The position numbers and the translations under genes are program-made. The notes beneath the pieces are model-generated. The model searched no databases. It was given only the letters and a program-made list of their open reading frames with translations, and was not told the origin of the DNA. 64,000 nt of DNA from Gorsachius magnificus (lineage: Eukaryota > Chordata > Aves > Pelecaniformes > Ardeidae): NCBI GenBank assembly GCA_034008185.1, contig CM067086.1:68804286-68868285 (forward strand). The letters run 5' to 3'. How positions within the stretch are numbered: the stretch's first letter is position 1; each line of letters opens with the position of its first letter. This document shows, piece by piece, positions 42,945 to 55,162 of this stretch.

Positions 42945-44530
42945 ATTTGGTCCCACAAGTCAACAACTGAATTAATTTTTTTCTGTTGAAGAAATTAATT
43001 TGAATTCTTGCTGGACTTCTTACTTGGGTGTTAATTAGACCAGGTGTAATCAAATCTGTGATTCTTTTTAAAGCATTACTTGGCTTGCTAACTTTTGAGC
43101 TCATGATTTTGGATGTGGCAGCCAGTTTCATGTTGGACCTACATTGGACCAGACTGAATTTGTTGGTCAAATAAATGAAGACGTAGAACCGGTAACACAA
43201 GCAGTCTGATCTTCTCTTGGCCGTGCTCCCACTCGCAAGGTCATGTCAGTTATGAGATGAAAAGTTTTTAGGAAGATTGTTGACCTTCTCCTTTGCAGTG
43301 ATTCTCCTGCATTCACCTAGTAACTACTGAATCATATGGAGCTATGAGCCTACAACCCTTTAATTGTAATTTCCATCTTAGCATGGCTTTGAGGCACTCG
43401 ATTTAACCCATCAGAGTTTGATCCTGGCTCAAAACATTAACATGCTGCGGTGTGTAGGCAGCGCGTAGACATGCTGACTGTGAAAAGGCAAACTAGAATA
43501 ACACTGGCGTTAAATCATCTACAGAAATAAATGAGAAACATCTTTCCTGGGTTCTGCCATTTGTGCCATATTGGACACTCGCACAGAATGAATCTGTACA
43601 TATCCAAGCCATATCTCACTAATCCTCTAATCAGGCTCCTTCTCAGGAGCTCATACAGCTTTGTTTCTGAAAATTGGTAATTAGCAGCTTATTCCTCTTA
43701 GATGATTGCTGCAACCCATCTCAAGACTTTGTGCCCCTTGGGATATTGCTTAGTCTAGGACTAGTCCTTCATAATGCCTTCTTGAAAAGAATTTTTGATA
43801 GTTGCATTTTTTTTTTTTCTTTTGTGAAAGGGGAAATTAGCAGTTTATGGCTACTCTTCAGGGCCGCCTTGATTTTCTTTTCAAATCAAGAAGGGTTTCT
43901 GAGAAAAAAAAAAAAAAATTATCCATGCCTGATATATAATCAGTGCCTGTCAGACTGAAAATCAACATCGTACGCCTGCTGATCGCTTCTAGCTGAAGAA
44001 TGCAGCCAGTTCCCAACTACCTCAGATGGCTCCGTGTGCTGGGATGTGTACGTTGTTATCGCACACATGGATTTATCACTTGAGGTACCTGAGGCCATGC
44101 CTACGTGTGCTCCCCTGGGTGCTACGCAATGCGACACAGTCCAGGATGAGCGTGGTGGGTGTGCAGAGTGTGCATGGAGACGTTGAGGTTACGGGTTTGA
44201 GGTTACAGCTTGATATTTGCTGGAAGAGGGTGTTTTTTGGGGGGGGAGAGCACGCTTGCTGCTCTTTGCTGCATTTGCTGCGTAGGGGTGAGTGATATTT
44301 TGGGGCCAGCGTCCACTTTCTTTACATACCCATATCGCCGTCCAGCTTCTGATTAATCTGTAGAAGTATTCGGTACTTCAGGTGTCCAAAGGCAGTATTT
44401 CCCCATTAGTTGCAGCTACATTAGGATTTTTCCAGGTCTGGTGTCATTGGCATTATTGGAGGGAGGAAGACTGTAGCCTGACCACCTCTCTCCCTCTGTA
44501 CTTTAGAGAGGCACTTCCTGTAATTCACTT
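42945..44530. other. Intron, no recognised element
   Basis: About 1.6 kb. T12 at 43808-43819 and A15 at 43904-43918 only. Confidence 0.55.
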
Positions 44531-44777
44531 ATCATAGAATCCTAGAATCCCAGGTTGGAAGGGACCTCCAGGATCATCTGGCCCAACCTTTCTGGGCAAG
44601 AGCACAGCCTAGACAAGATGGCCCAGAGCCCTGTCCAGAGGCATCTTGAAAGTGTCCAATGTGGCGGAGTCAACCCCTCCCCTGGGGAGATTATTCCAAT
44701 GGGTGACTGTTCGCCTGGGGAAAAATTTCCCTCTCATGTCCAGCCGGAATCTCCCCAAGAGCAACTTGTGTCCATGA
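44531..44777 (-). mobile_element. CR1 LINE 3' end of a distinct subfamily, antisense
   Basis: The reversed tail ATCATAGAATCCTAGAATCC is followed by CAGGTTGGAAGGGACCTCCA, TGGGCAAGAGCACAGCCTAG and CCAATGTGGCGGAGTCAACC. It is the same 3' UTR type as 35235-35427. Confidence 0.92.
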
Positions 44778-46574
44778 CTGAAGCAATCTAATTTCTTCTT
44801 CATATATGTGTGTGTGTGTGAAACTGCGTACTGTGTCTGGCTGCTGTGTACCTGGATGGTATTGTTATTCTTGGGGGGGTTTATCTTTATAAAAACATTT
44901 CTAAGTCTGGTATGCAATTTTAACTGACTTCTTCCTAGTGATGGAGAACTAAAAAGCTCAAGCATGCACATTAAATTAAAATAGGTGGCAGTACAGAATA
45001 CAGAGACTTTATCCGTTTCCCCATTTCAAAACCATTCCAGAAAGTACATTGAGCACGAGAGAATCCATACAAATAAGAGGAGAAGAAAGTGCAAGAGAAA
45101 CAGGGTTCCTTACTTCTGCTGTTCCTGCAGTGACTTGCTTCATGGGGGGATTATTTTTAGGCTGATGTTGAGTTCTCATGGGGCATGGAGGAGCTTAGCC
45201 CTTCTACTGTAATGCAAAAGCACTGACTTTATGGTGGCAGGGCTGTGCCTCCCTGTTTCTGTCGTGTAGTCTTGGATAATTATGTCGAACCTGAAATTCC
45301 TCGGAATTTCAGTTACTAGGATTCTTAGGTGGGCTGGCTACCAATCCAGTAATGGGACTTTTAAGTATGTTTGGAATGGATTCCCACCACAAGTGGGTCT
45401 GTGGCTGCTTTAAGATGGTTTTGGCTCATGGAAGCAGTTTATAGGGGAGGTTCAGCAAAGCTATGCCAGAGGTTCCAAAGTGCCCAGCCTAGTAGAGAGG
45501 GTCCAGCATCCGTTTCGGAATCGGGCCTTGTAGAGGATAAGAAAACCTGGGACTGAAAAGGTCTTCATCTCTGCATGTATCACATCAGTGAAAGAGGCAG
45601 CCAGATGGTAAGGGTGAGGTAGAGGTAAAAATCATCTAAGCATGTCCAAAAATAAGTTAATACTTTGAAATGGTTTTCAGTTTTAGACAACACTGTCTCA
45701 GGAAGAAAAAAATAGGATTAATAATGTCAGTAAGAATGTGGAAGGAGAAGTTACCAGAGTAAGACTCATGAAGCTTTCCTTTTGGCACTGAATTTTGCTT
45801 GGATGAGGCATTCGGGGTGTCCAGATTTCTGCATGAACTGGTTCCTGAGGTCTCAGGTTCTACAGCAAAGCTTCCTTACTAGCGTTTGAGTCAGATACAG
45901 AGAATGGCACAGTAGTCCCTGTATTAAAGATGAAGTAACATAAATACGATCCAAGCAAGAACAGGCCTGACCTCAAGTTTCTGCAAAGCTTTCAAAGGAA
46001 AATATAACTTCAGTGAAGAAGTTAAAGGAAAAGTGGTGAAAACTGTAGCGTGGGTTTGACAAAGGTCGATGATATAAGAAGAGTTGGTCATTTTAGACTG
46101 ATAAATTACTTTTGAGGCAAGGGAGATGTGGAACATTCATTGGCACTAACTACAAATCTGTGGTTCATATGTGTCTTGGTAGAAACAGTGAGTTCAGGTG
46201 TGTCTACACGTGACTGAAGGGTCTGGCTCAGGGAGGAGCAGCAGACAGTTTTTGAAAGAGAAATATGACTCTGAAGGGAGGATTTCCTCAAAAAGCAGTC
46301 CTGGGGACAGTTATATTTAATGTCTCGGTAATGGCCATGGCACAAAAAATGGGCATCTTTTGGGGGAAGTTGCTGATGCCATGCAGCAAGCCCCGCATGC
46401 CCCAGGGCAGGTCCAGTTACTCACCAAAGCTCTCCTGCGGTAGCCAGAAGCAATTTATCTGCACTGCTCTTGCACTTTGTCCAGGCTTTTACTTCTGATT
46501 CTCAAAAGTGAATTTAGTCAAAGCCCAACAGTAGACAAATGCTGAACCTACATCATTCTGCTTTAACAGAGACC
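44778..46574. other. Intron; holds a (TG)n run and a zinc-finger-like peptide remnant
   Basis: ATATATGTGTGTGTGTGTG lies near 44801-44820. Within 44985-45212 an open frame reads HERIHT-x5-KC at 45054-45092, which resembles a C2H2 zinc-finger linker, but the rest of the finger is not present. Otherwise nothing is recognised. Confidence 0.4.
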
Positions 46575-47163
46575 TGTCATGATTTAACCCCAGCCCCACC
46601 ACTGAGTCCCACGCAGCCGCTCGCTTACTCCCCCCACAGTGGGATGGGGGACAGAATCCAAAGGGTAAAAGTGAGAAAGCTCCTGGGCTGAGATAAAGAC
46701 AGTTTAATAGGGGAAGCAAAAGCTGTGCACAAGCAAAGCAAAGGATTCATTCCCTGCTTCCCATGGGCAGGGGGGTGCTCAGCCATCCCCAGGACAGCCG
46801 GGCTCCATCACGCGTAACGGTGACTGGGGCAGACAAACGCCAGCGCTCGCAACATCCCTCCCTTCCTTCTTCTTCCCCCAGCTCTATGTGCTGGGCATGA
46901 TGACATACGGGGTGGGATACCCCTGAGGCCAGCTGGGGTCGGCTGTCCCAGCTGTGCCCTCCCCTTAACTCCTGTGCCCCTCCAGCCCCTCGCTGGTGGG
47001 TTGGGATGAGAGGCAGAAAAGGCCTTGGCTCTGTGTGAGCCCTGCTCAGCAGGAACGAACACATCCTGGTGTTATCAGTGCTGCTTCCAGCACAGATCCA
47101 AACCATAGTCCCATACCAGCTACCGTGAAGAAAATTGACTCTATCCCAGGCAAAACCAGCACA
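46575..47163 (-). mobile_element. Solo LTR of the avian ERV family, antisense
   Basis: The left end TGTCATGATTTAACCCCAGC is the reversed LTR end, and the right end AAAATTGACTCTATCCCAGG through CCAGCACA is the reversed LTR start. The 589-base element has ATTAAA on the minus strand at 46708-46703, matching the LTR at 22740-23262. Flanking bases AGACC and TTCTT do not match, so no target duplication is evident. No internal retroviral sequence remains. Confidence 0.85.
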
Positions 47164-47261
47164 TTCTTCACTCCTTATTTCGTACCATGTACGTCATGCT
47201 CAGGTCTCACGCTATCCGATACATTCTCATACCCACCACCCCCCTTCCCATCCTTTGATAC

Positions 47262-47526
47262 AATGGGACGGGACGAGGGGAAACAGCCTCAAGTTGCGCC
47301 AGGGCAGGTTTACGTTGGACATTGGGGAAAATTTCTTCCCTAAAGGGCTGTCAGGCACTGGAAGGGGCTGCCCAGGGAAGGGGTCGAGTCCCCAGCCCTG
47401 GGGGGATTTAACAGCTGGGCAGAGGCGGTGCTGAGGGCCAGGGTTTGGGGGTGGGATGGCAGGGGTAGGGGAACGCTTGGGCTGGGTGATCTGAAAGGGC
47501 TTTTCCAACATAAACAATTCCATGAA
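47262..47526 (+). mobile_element. CR1 LINE 3' end, sense
   Basis: Starts ATGGGACGGGACGAGGGGAA, then GTTGCGCCAGGGCAGGTTTA, GCCAGGGTTTGGGGGTGGGA and a tail ACAATTCCATGAATTG. It begins about 100 bases past the LTR. Confidence 0.93.
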
Positions 47527-48471
47527 TTGAAATGAGATGTTTTCCCCACCAGTTCCAAATCAGAGAAGATAGTTGGTATCTGTGTAATGGACCTGTGGTT
47601 TGGCTGATGCATCTCTAGTGGAGAGGAGAGGCAAGATTTGTGGAGTGGAAGGGTGGGGAAAGCAAAGAAAAGACAGGGCATTCCAGGAGGACATGCCAGT
47701 ACATTTTTCAACAGCAATGAGGTCAAATGAACCCAGCAACACCACTAACTATGCAGGGCTCCAAAATACATCTAACACAAGCCCTGGCAGAGTTCAGAGG
47801 AAATGAAAATAGAGAAAAATACACTTCTTAAATAACTTTGAAAATTCAATTTTGGAGATAAAACAGAGCTTGATAAAATTGGTTGAGAGGGTAGATGACT
47901 AGAACGGTGGAGGAAACAGCTGGAAGAAAGAGAATAGCAATATATAGATTTACTGAAAACAAAGAGGCTATTATGTGTAAAACATTGGGAAAAAAACCCC
48001 ACCCAGAGTTAGAAGAAATAACATAAAACTTTATGGAATCCTGTGGGAGGAGGAAAACAATTAAACCTTGGACTTTATTCCCTTTTGCATTAAAATTGCT
48101 GGACACGGAGGAGAAATTTGGCTGCCCAAAAAAACCAGCCCTAGAAACAGAGGCTGTACTCTTTATTTATACATTTATTTATTTATTTATTTGTGTGCTC
48201 ATTTATTTATTTATTTACTTGGTATTGAACCTGAATACAAATCCAGACCCAGGTTTCCCAAGCAGAGCCTGTTTCATTCGCAAGGCAGTGTCTTATCAGC
48301 AGTCTTCCCAACAAGGATTTAATTATTGACAGCGATCAGCACTAGGAAAATACAAATGAACTGAAGACCAGGTCCTCTGCTGTTGTCTTACGGCAGAGCT
48401 GCCCACAGTGGCTTCGCTTCAGAGCAAGCCTCTGGTTTAATGCTGGGCCATTAAAGTGCAGAGTCATTTGG
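47527..48471. other. Intron; (TTTA)n microsatellite
   Basis: Between 48164 and 48220 ATTT units recur with two interruptions. The rest is AT-rich intron without recognised repeats or exons. Confidence 0.6.
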
Positions 48472-48942
48472 CCTCAGCCAAAGAAGGACATGGACCTGTT
48501 GGAGCGGGGCCAGAGGAGGGCTACTAAAATGCTCCGAGGGCTGGAGCCCCTCTGCTCTGAGGCCAGGCTGGGAGAGTTGGGGGTGTTCAGCCTGGAGCAG
48601 AGGAGGCTGCGGGCAGAGCTGAGTGCGGCCGTCAGGGCTTCAAGGGGGCCCAGAGGGGGGGGGCAAGCTTTTTAGTAGGGCCAGCTGGGACAGGACAAGG
48701 GGGGATGGCTTTAAACTGAAGCAGGGGAGGGTTAGACTGGATGTAAGGAAGAAATTCTTTCCAATGGGGGTGGTGAAACCCTGGTAGGGGTTGCCCAGAG
48801 AGGGGGTGGAGGCCCCATCCCTGGGACCATTCCAGGCCAGGTTGGAGGGGGCTCTGAGCAACCTGATCTAGTTAGCGGTGTCCCTGCTCACTGCAGGGGG
48901 GTTGGGCTGGGTGACCTCTAGGGGTCCCTTCCAACCCAAAAC
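48472..48942 (+). mobile_element. CR1 LINE 3' end, sense
   Basis: Starts near CCTCAGCCAAAGAAGGACAT, then GGAGCGGGGCCAGAGGAGGG, CTCTGCTCTGAGGCCAGGCT, AGCAACCTGATCTAGTTAGC and the CTCTAGGGGTCCCTTCCAAC block. The copy is followed by an expanded tail. Confidence 0.95.
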
Positions 48943-49028
48943 ATTCTATGATTCTATGATTCTATGATTCTGATTCTATGATTCTATGATTCTATGTTTC
49001 TATGATTCTATGATTCTATGATTCTATG
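48943..49028 (+). repeat. Expanded (ATTCTATG)n tail of CR1
   Basis: The octamer runs for about ten units with slips such as TGATTCTGATTC and one T substitution (TATGTTTC). The other CR1 copies here have two to four units. Confidence 0.93.
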
Positions 49029-49935
49029 GTTAAGATGTGGGATATTGCGTACTTAGGTCTTTTTAGGAGCTTAGAACTCCTTCTTTCCCCGGGGCTGAGG
49101 TTTTTGGGGCTCGCCACTCACGCGGGGCTGGCTCTGGAGCTGCTGGCAGGGGGAGGGAGGGCTCAGCCCTTCTGCTCCCTCTCGCCTTCGGTCCTTTGGT
49201 TTGGGGCGATACTGCCCTGCTCGGCAGCATCACGGCAGCGACGTCCCTTTTTGGGTCCCCACGGAGGGCGTGAAGTGTTTTGGGGCGACTACAGTGTAGG
49301 AGGGTGGGTGACTGGGTGACTCGTACCTTCCGGCTGCCCACTGGAGTATTTGGGTTACTAAATGGGAATATTTAGGTTAATAAATTGGAACATTTGGGTT
49401 AATAAATGGCATTGTTGTTTCTACGTGGCATATGACTTTTTTTCCTGGCTCTTCATCACTCAGTGTCCCTGAGAGCCAGAGACGGGTGGGAAGGTGGAAT
49501 CTGCTTTCTTCTTGCATTGCGCTTCCCTTTTGCTGGGCAACGCAGAGATGTCCAGGATGTCCAGAAAAGGCAGCATCCAGCAAACACTGTGGCCTTAATT
49601 TTGTTCAAGGATAGTTTCTGTCATAGGGAAAAACTGAATAAACCAACTCCAAGAGCTCACCCCACCATCACCAAGAAGAAAATTCCCGTGGCAAATCCCT
49701 CCCTGCGTTTGCACATGAGCAGACGTGGGGTGGAAGGAAGCGGGAGCCATGGGCAAAGGAGCCACGGGGCTCCCTCATCTCTCACAGGAGGGAAAGCCAA
49801 GCTGTTGTGAGACTGATGGCTGCTAACAGCTCTGCCTCCTTCAAGGAGCAGACGAAGGCAAAGGTTTTTAAAAATAAATGTGAAGAATTGTTCCAAGTCC
49901 ATTTTTCAATCTCAGTCATTGAGTCAGGAACGCGG
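49029..49935. other. Intron with a three-copy 22-bp tandem repeat
   Basis: Units at 49342-49363, 49364-49385 and 49386-49407, each 22 bases and close to TGGAATATTTGGGTTAATAA. Otherwise no repeat or exon. Confidence 0.65.
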
Positions 49936-50047
49936 TAGAATCATAGAATCACAGAAACATTTGGGTTGGAAAAGCCCTTTAAGCTCCCCCAGCCCAACCG
50001 TTCCCCTAACCCTGCCATCCCACCACTAAACCCTGGCCCTAAGCATC
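49936..50047 (-). mobile_element. CR1 LINE 3' tip, antisense
   Basis: AATCATAGAATCACAGAAAC, TTGGGTTGGAAAAGCCCTTT and CTAAACCCTGGCCCTAAGCA. It ends after the 'TTAGGGCCAGGGTTTAGTGG' reversed block. Confidence 0.93.
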
Positions 50048-51839
50048 AGTAGGCACCGACGGACAGAAATCTTAGCTTACAAGATTTAGTCAGCTCTGTT
50101 TCGCTAGCTTTGCACCTTGTTCTTTCAGACCCAGTGGACCCAGGTTTGTGTGCGAGGGGTTGGGGCTGGTCGTACCAAGCCCCTTCGGGGAGCTGGGGGC
50201 AGCCGGGTGGGTGCTTCCCGCGCCAGCGCCGGTGGCCATTTGCTGTGTCCCGTGTCCAGGAGCACCTGCTTTCCTCTGCGGGGGCTGGTCTATCCCATTG
50301 CTGTCTCCAGGGCCATTTGCTGCCTCCATCCCTGGGGCACTTCCTTCAAAAGAGTTTGCTCCCTTTTGTATCCCCCAGGTGAGTAACGGAAGGAAGCAGG
50401 TTTGGGGCGTTTTGTTGTTGTGTTTCTGCTTTCTCTAGTGTCTCTGCTTTCCAAAACATGTACGCAGGTCAGCACAAATGACCCAAACCCGGCAACTGGT
50501 TGTTGGGCAGACCTGTTGTATACACCCGTCAGGACTGGCTGATCTTCCTCTTGGTAGTAATGATCATTAATGGAGACTGCAGTCCTTAGGACGATGCAGT
50601 CTATGTATTGTGATTGCATTTGCTTTGTTTTATTTTTAGGGAGCCTCACATTTCATTAGAGAGGGCAGCGGGTGTATTTTCTGCAGTGACTGCTTGGTTT
50701 TGGTTTTCAATTGAATTTATGGGATGTTCAAAATTACAAGCGGAGCTGTCATAGCCCCCAGCTCGTTAGATGATCTAATATGATGTTTTCAGCGCGCTAT
50801 CTTCTCAAAGCAAAGACTGGCGGTGGATTAAAGTGTCACAAAAGCTTTAGAGACTGATTTCTGGATTGGCTTTGCTTGGGTTTGATTAATTTTGTGGTTT
50901 TTTTTCTGTACTGTTCCAGAAAGTCACACCAAGCCACAGGGTAATGGTTAGGCCATGCGATGTCAAAGAGCAGTATTTTTAAATCTGTGCTTTACTTGGT
51001 TTAGAGCAAGGGTTTGATCGCACACAGAACTCCTCCTTACTGTTGGAATAGTGTATTTAATAAGTATTTATACAAGCCAGAGCAACTGCTTCTAATTCAA
51101 TGTCTCAATCCAGCAGCTTGGTGAACCTGGGCGTACACTCAAAGGCAGCGCCAGAGCCACAATGGTTGTTTTGGTAAGATCCTTTCAAACTGGAATTGCT
51201 GGAGGTGGAAACAAGTGGCTGAAATCTTCTAAAGACAAATTTTCAGAAAGAGATGGCTGGGTTTTGCTCTGAACCTACATACAGATATCGAAACATCCTC
51301 AAAGGTTTGGGGGTCAAGGTTGTTTTAGTTGTTTGTTTCCCATGAGCATTAAAATCTTTATAAAGTGTTAAAAGGCCACCATTTCCCATCATTTTTCATT
51401 CTGACATAGAGCAAACACCAACCTCAAACTACAGCACGTTTTCTGGGAAGGCCCATTAATTAGGTGCTATCTCAGAGTCACAGCAGCCTTTAAAGCAGCC
51501 TCTCCAGCCAAGAGGCATCACAAAGTTGTCTTTGTCCTTAAGAAAATGCGATTACATGAAGAAATCTTGAGTTGATGATTTCCTCCCTTTCAGTAAATGC
51601 CACAGTGGTAAAAATTAATTAGCAGGGACATTCAAAACCTGTGGAGGTAATTGAACTATTCCATGCATCCAAATCTAACCTCGGGGGAGAGGAACGGGGG
51701 TTGGATGGGAATGGGTTCACTCTGGGTTTGTGTTACTGTAGGTGGCAGGGGACGAAGGAGCTGTCATTAGGAAACTGAGGTTCAGGATAGCAGAAGAAGA
51801 AAAAGTTGGGGGGGGGGGGAGTGATTTATAGTCAAATTG
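50048..51839. other. Intron, no recognised element
   Basis: About 1.8 kb. GC-richer near 50130-50400, AT-rich after. A G10 run at 51810-51819. Nothing supported. Confidence 0.55.
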
Positions 51840-52481
51840 GGGAAAAGCGGCTGGAAAGCTGCCCGGCAAAAAGGACCTGTGGATGTTGGTCGACAGGTGG
51901 CTGAATATGAGCCAGCAGGGTGCCCAGGTGGCCAAGAGGGCCAGCGGCATCCTGGCTTGTATCAGGAGTGGTGTGGCCAGCAGGAGCAGGGCAGGGACCG
52001 TGCCCCTGTGCTGGGCACTGGGGGGGCCGCCCCTGGAATGCTGGGGTCAGGGTTGGGCCCCTCCCTCCCCGAAGGACCTGGGGGGCTGGAGCGTGTCCAG
52101 AGAAGGGCAGCGGAGCTGGGGAGGGGTCTGGAGCCCCAGGCTGCTGGGGAGCAGCTGGGGGAGCTGGGGGTGTTCAGGCTGGAGCGGGGTGAGGGGAGGG
52201 GGGGGGGCGGGGGGGGGGGCCCGGGAGGGGGGGGCCGGTCGTGCCAGGGCAGGGTGAGGTTGGCCATGGGGAAAAAATTTTTTGCCGGAAGGGTTGTCAG
52301 GCACTGGAAGGGGCTGCCCAGGGAAGGGGTCGAGTCCCCAGCCCTGGGGGGATTTAACAGCCGGGCAGATGAGGTGCTTAGGGACGGGGTTTAGTGGTAG
52401 ACTAGGCAGTATCGGGTTAATCGTTTGACTCGATGATCTTAAAGGTCTTCTCCAACCTAAACGATTCTCTAATTCTATGAT
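51840..52481 (+). mobile_element. CR1 LINE 3' end with long G runs, sense
   Basis: Starts GGGAAAAGCGGCTGGAAAGC, then CTGAATATGAGCCAGCAGGG, GCTGGAGCGTGTCCAGAGAA, a G-run cluster at 52190-52242 (G10 and longer), GTGCCAGGGCAGGGTGAGGT and the tail ACGATTCTCTAATTCTATGA. It is the same subfamily as 19857-20739 and 36530-37300. Confidence 0.94.
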
Positions 52482-54316
52482 TAAAAGTATAAGACAGTTC
52501 CTCAGGAGGGCAACACGCAGTGCAGCTTCCTTTGGGTGCGTCTCCAGCTTGTGTTTTATTTAATAAAAGTGCTTTCCATCCGAGGCTGTGCTTACGGTGT
52601 GGGATTGAGTCCACCACTATGCCACCTGCATCCTCCTATGGCCAATAAAGCCAAGCTCATGCTCAATCTTCCCATCAGTGAGGACGTTAATAGGATCTCG
52701 ATTCTTTCTCTGGTAACATTTTTTTTTTTTTTTTTCATTAAGATCCTATGAACTTAATATCTTTGGGGCAGCTTCCTTTCTGCCCTGCCTGCTGGTACCG
52801 GCCAGTGGATCGACCAGTCGCCATTCCCTGTTTTACACGGTTATTGATTGCAGCCCGCCCTGCAGCAGTAACCTGGTTTACCAGAGCATTTATCCACGTG
52901 CTTTGAAAGAAACTCCTCGATTAGTATCATTTGCAGTGGTTGCTGTAAGAACTGAACAAGCCTAAAGTTGCTTTCGAAGGAGTTCTTTCTTCCACGCTGC
53001 CTGAAAGCAGATCCCCATCAACTGGGTATCTTTACTCCCTGTAGGCCACTTCACGCACACTGAGCCATGCCGAGCTGTTCTGCACCTTCCAGGTCAAGTG
53101 AAAGGGAGGAAGAGAATGGCTTTAATTAGAAAAATGGTGTAGCCTCTACCAATCAGATATTCAGTTCATTTATGATGATGAATAATACAATGATAAATGT
53201 TATTCATTTCTTAGAACCCTTAGAAAGAGGAAAGCATTGGTAGGAAGGTACAAGATATGGTGTGTCAGGGGAGAACAGTATCTGGTCCCCTTCCAGGCCA
53301 GGGAACTACTTCATCCTGTCTTGTCCCTGATGCTTTTTCTTTCCCCAGCACCTCAATGTCCTGGGCTGTCCGTAAGTCAGCGGTGAGCCGCTTTGACATT
53401 TGGCTGCCCGGCCGGTGGAGCAGGGGAAGAGATGATGGGTTTGCTGGACTAAGGAGAGACCCTGCCGTGTAGAGGATTGGGTTTTGCACCGATGCATGAG
53501 ACTGCAATTAGGAACGTCTGCTGTGCCATGCTTGCATGTGCTGCAGGAGGTGCCCCTGGTTGCTCCCATCCAGGGATCTCCCTCGTGCCCCCATGCGCTG
53601 CCCTTTCCCTCTGCCTCCGCCATCTGCAGGACCTGGTTTGTAACTGAGGTTGCTCCCGGACCCGCCGTAAGACCCTGATCTCCAGTTCAAGCCCTGCAAA
53701 TCCCTACTGCAGACCCAGTGCCGCCCTTTGCCTTCTCAGGCCTGTTTATTTTTCAGTCGCTTGTCTGGAAAATTCAACTCGTGGTGCGGGAGCAGCCTGG
53801 GCAGCAATAATCCAGATATTACTGAAGGGAAGGTTTGAGTGTGGTAGGCAGAGATTTAGCTACATGTGGAAAAAACTTGTGTCGGTGTTCCTGTGAGGCT
53901 GGTAGTAGAAATGAACCTCTAATTTCCAATGAAGGTACCCAAGTTTTAAAAAAAACCAAACCAAACCAAAGCAAATGAAACCAAAACCCAAACAAACCAC
54001 CTAAAAAAAAAAAACCCCAAAACCACAAAAAACCCCCAAACCAGACAAAATCCACATGCCTGTAGGAGGAAGTGATTTTCCCTTTCATCCCATAAAAGCA
54101 TGTTTGAAGCCTTTATTTGCAATGCCTTTCCCAAGAATTCCCATTCATTGCACAACCTCCAAGAATAAGTACAATCAGCAAAGCAGGTGGGATCTGGGTC
54201 TTCTGGTGGGAGTAAAAGGGGTTTTCTGTCTCCTGAAGAGTTTGACTATGTAAATAATCCCTGCATGAACTGCCGAGACCCAGGTATTGTACTTCTTGTG
54301 GAGCCACCCTAAATAG
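52482..54316. other. Intron; A/C-rich low-complexity block
   Basis: T17 at 52719-52735. Bases 53944-54050 are a purely A- and C-rich stretch of irregular AAACC and AAAACC units. Read on the minus strand it gives open frames rich in Phe, Gly and Trp, which are composition artefacts. No exon or transposon. Confidence 0.6.
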
Positions 54317-55162
54317 AAGGGGATGTCATCCAGAGAGACCTGGACAGGCTGGAGAGGTGGGCCTGGGTGAACCTCATGAGGTTCAACAAGGCCAAGTGCA
54401 AGGTCCTGCACCTGGGTCGAGGTAACCCCCAGTATCAATACAGGTTGGGGGAAGAAAGGATGGAGAGCAGCCCTGCCCAGAGGGACTTGGGGGTGCTGAT
54501 GGATGAAAAGCTGGACATGAGCCAGCCATGGGCGCTGGCAGCCCAGAAGCCAACCCTACCCTGGGCTGCATCAGGAGAAGCGTGGCCAGCGTCGAGGGAG
54601 GGGATTGTGCCCCTCTGCTCTGCTCTGGGGAGACCTCCCCTGGAGCCCTGCGTCCAGCTCGGGAGCCCTCAGCACAAGGAGGACATGGAACTGTTGGAGC
54701 GGGGCCAGGGGAGGGCTACTAAAATGCTCGAGGGCTGGAGCCCCTCTGCTCTGAGGCCAGGCTGGGAGAGTTGGGGGTGTTCAGCCTGGAGCAGAGGAGG
54801 CTGCGGGCAGAGCTGAGTGCGGCCGCTCAGGGCTTCAAGGGGGCCCAGAGGAAAGGGGGGGACAAGCTTTTTAGTAGGGCCAGCTGGGACAGGACAAGGG
54901 GGGATGGTTTTAAACTAAAACGGCGTAGGTTTAGACTAGATCTAAGGCAGAAATTCTTTCCAGTGAGGGTGGTGAAACCCTGGCAGGGGTTGCCCAGAGA
55001 GGGGGTGGAGGCCCCATCCCTGGGAACATCCAAGGTCAGGCTCGACAGGGTTCTGAGTAACCTGGTCCAGTTGAAGGTGTCCCTGCTCATTGCAGGAAGT
55101 TGGGCTGGGTGACCTCTAAAGGTGCCCTCCAACCCAAACTATTCTGTGATTTTATGATTCTA
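54317..55162 (+). mobile_element. CR1 LINE ORF2 C-terminus plus 3' end, sense
   Basis: Starts AAGGGGATGTCATCCAGAGA, just after the catalytic box, encoding '[20 protein letters not shown]' and '[20 protein letters not shown]' (open at 54367-54816). Then GCTTTTTAGTAGGGCCAGCT, GTTGCCCAGAGAGGGGGTGG and a tail ATTCTGTGATTTTATGATTC. It is closely similar to 25766-26632, and this copy keeps the 3' end that the other lacks. Confidence 0.94.

Noticed and set aside
46575..47163. Full provirus
   Set aside because: Only a single LTR is present; no gag, pol, env or second LTR within reach.
48943..49028. CRISPR-like or satellite array
   Set aside because: The octamer is the normal CR1 tail, without spacers.
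53819..54155. Phe/Gly/Trp-rich minus-strand open frames suggesting a membrane protein
   Set aside because: They arise from an A/C-rich low-complexity block.
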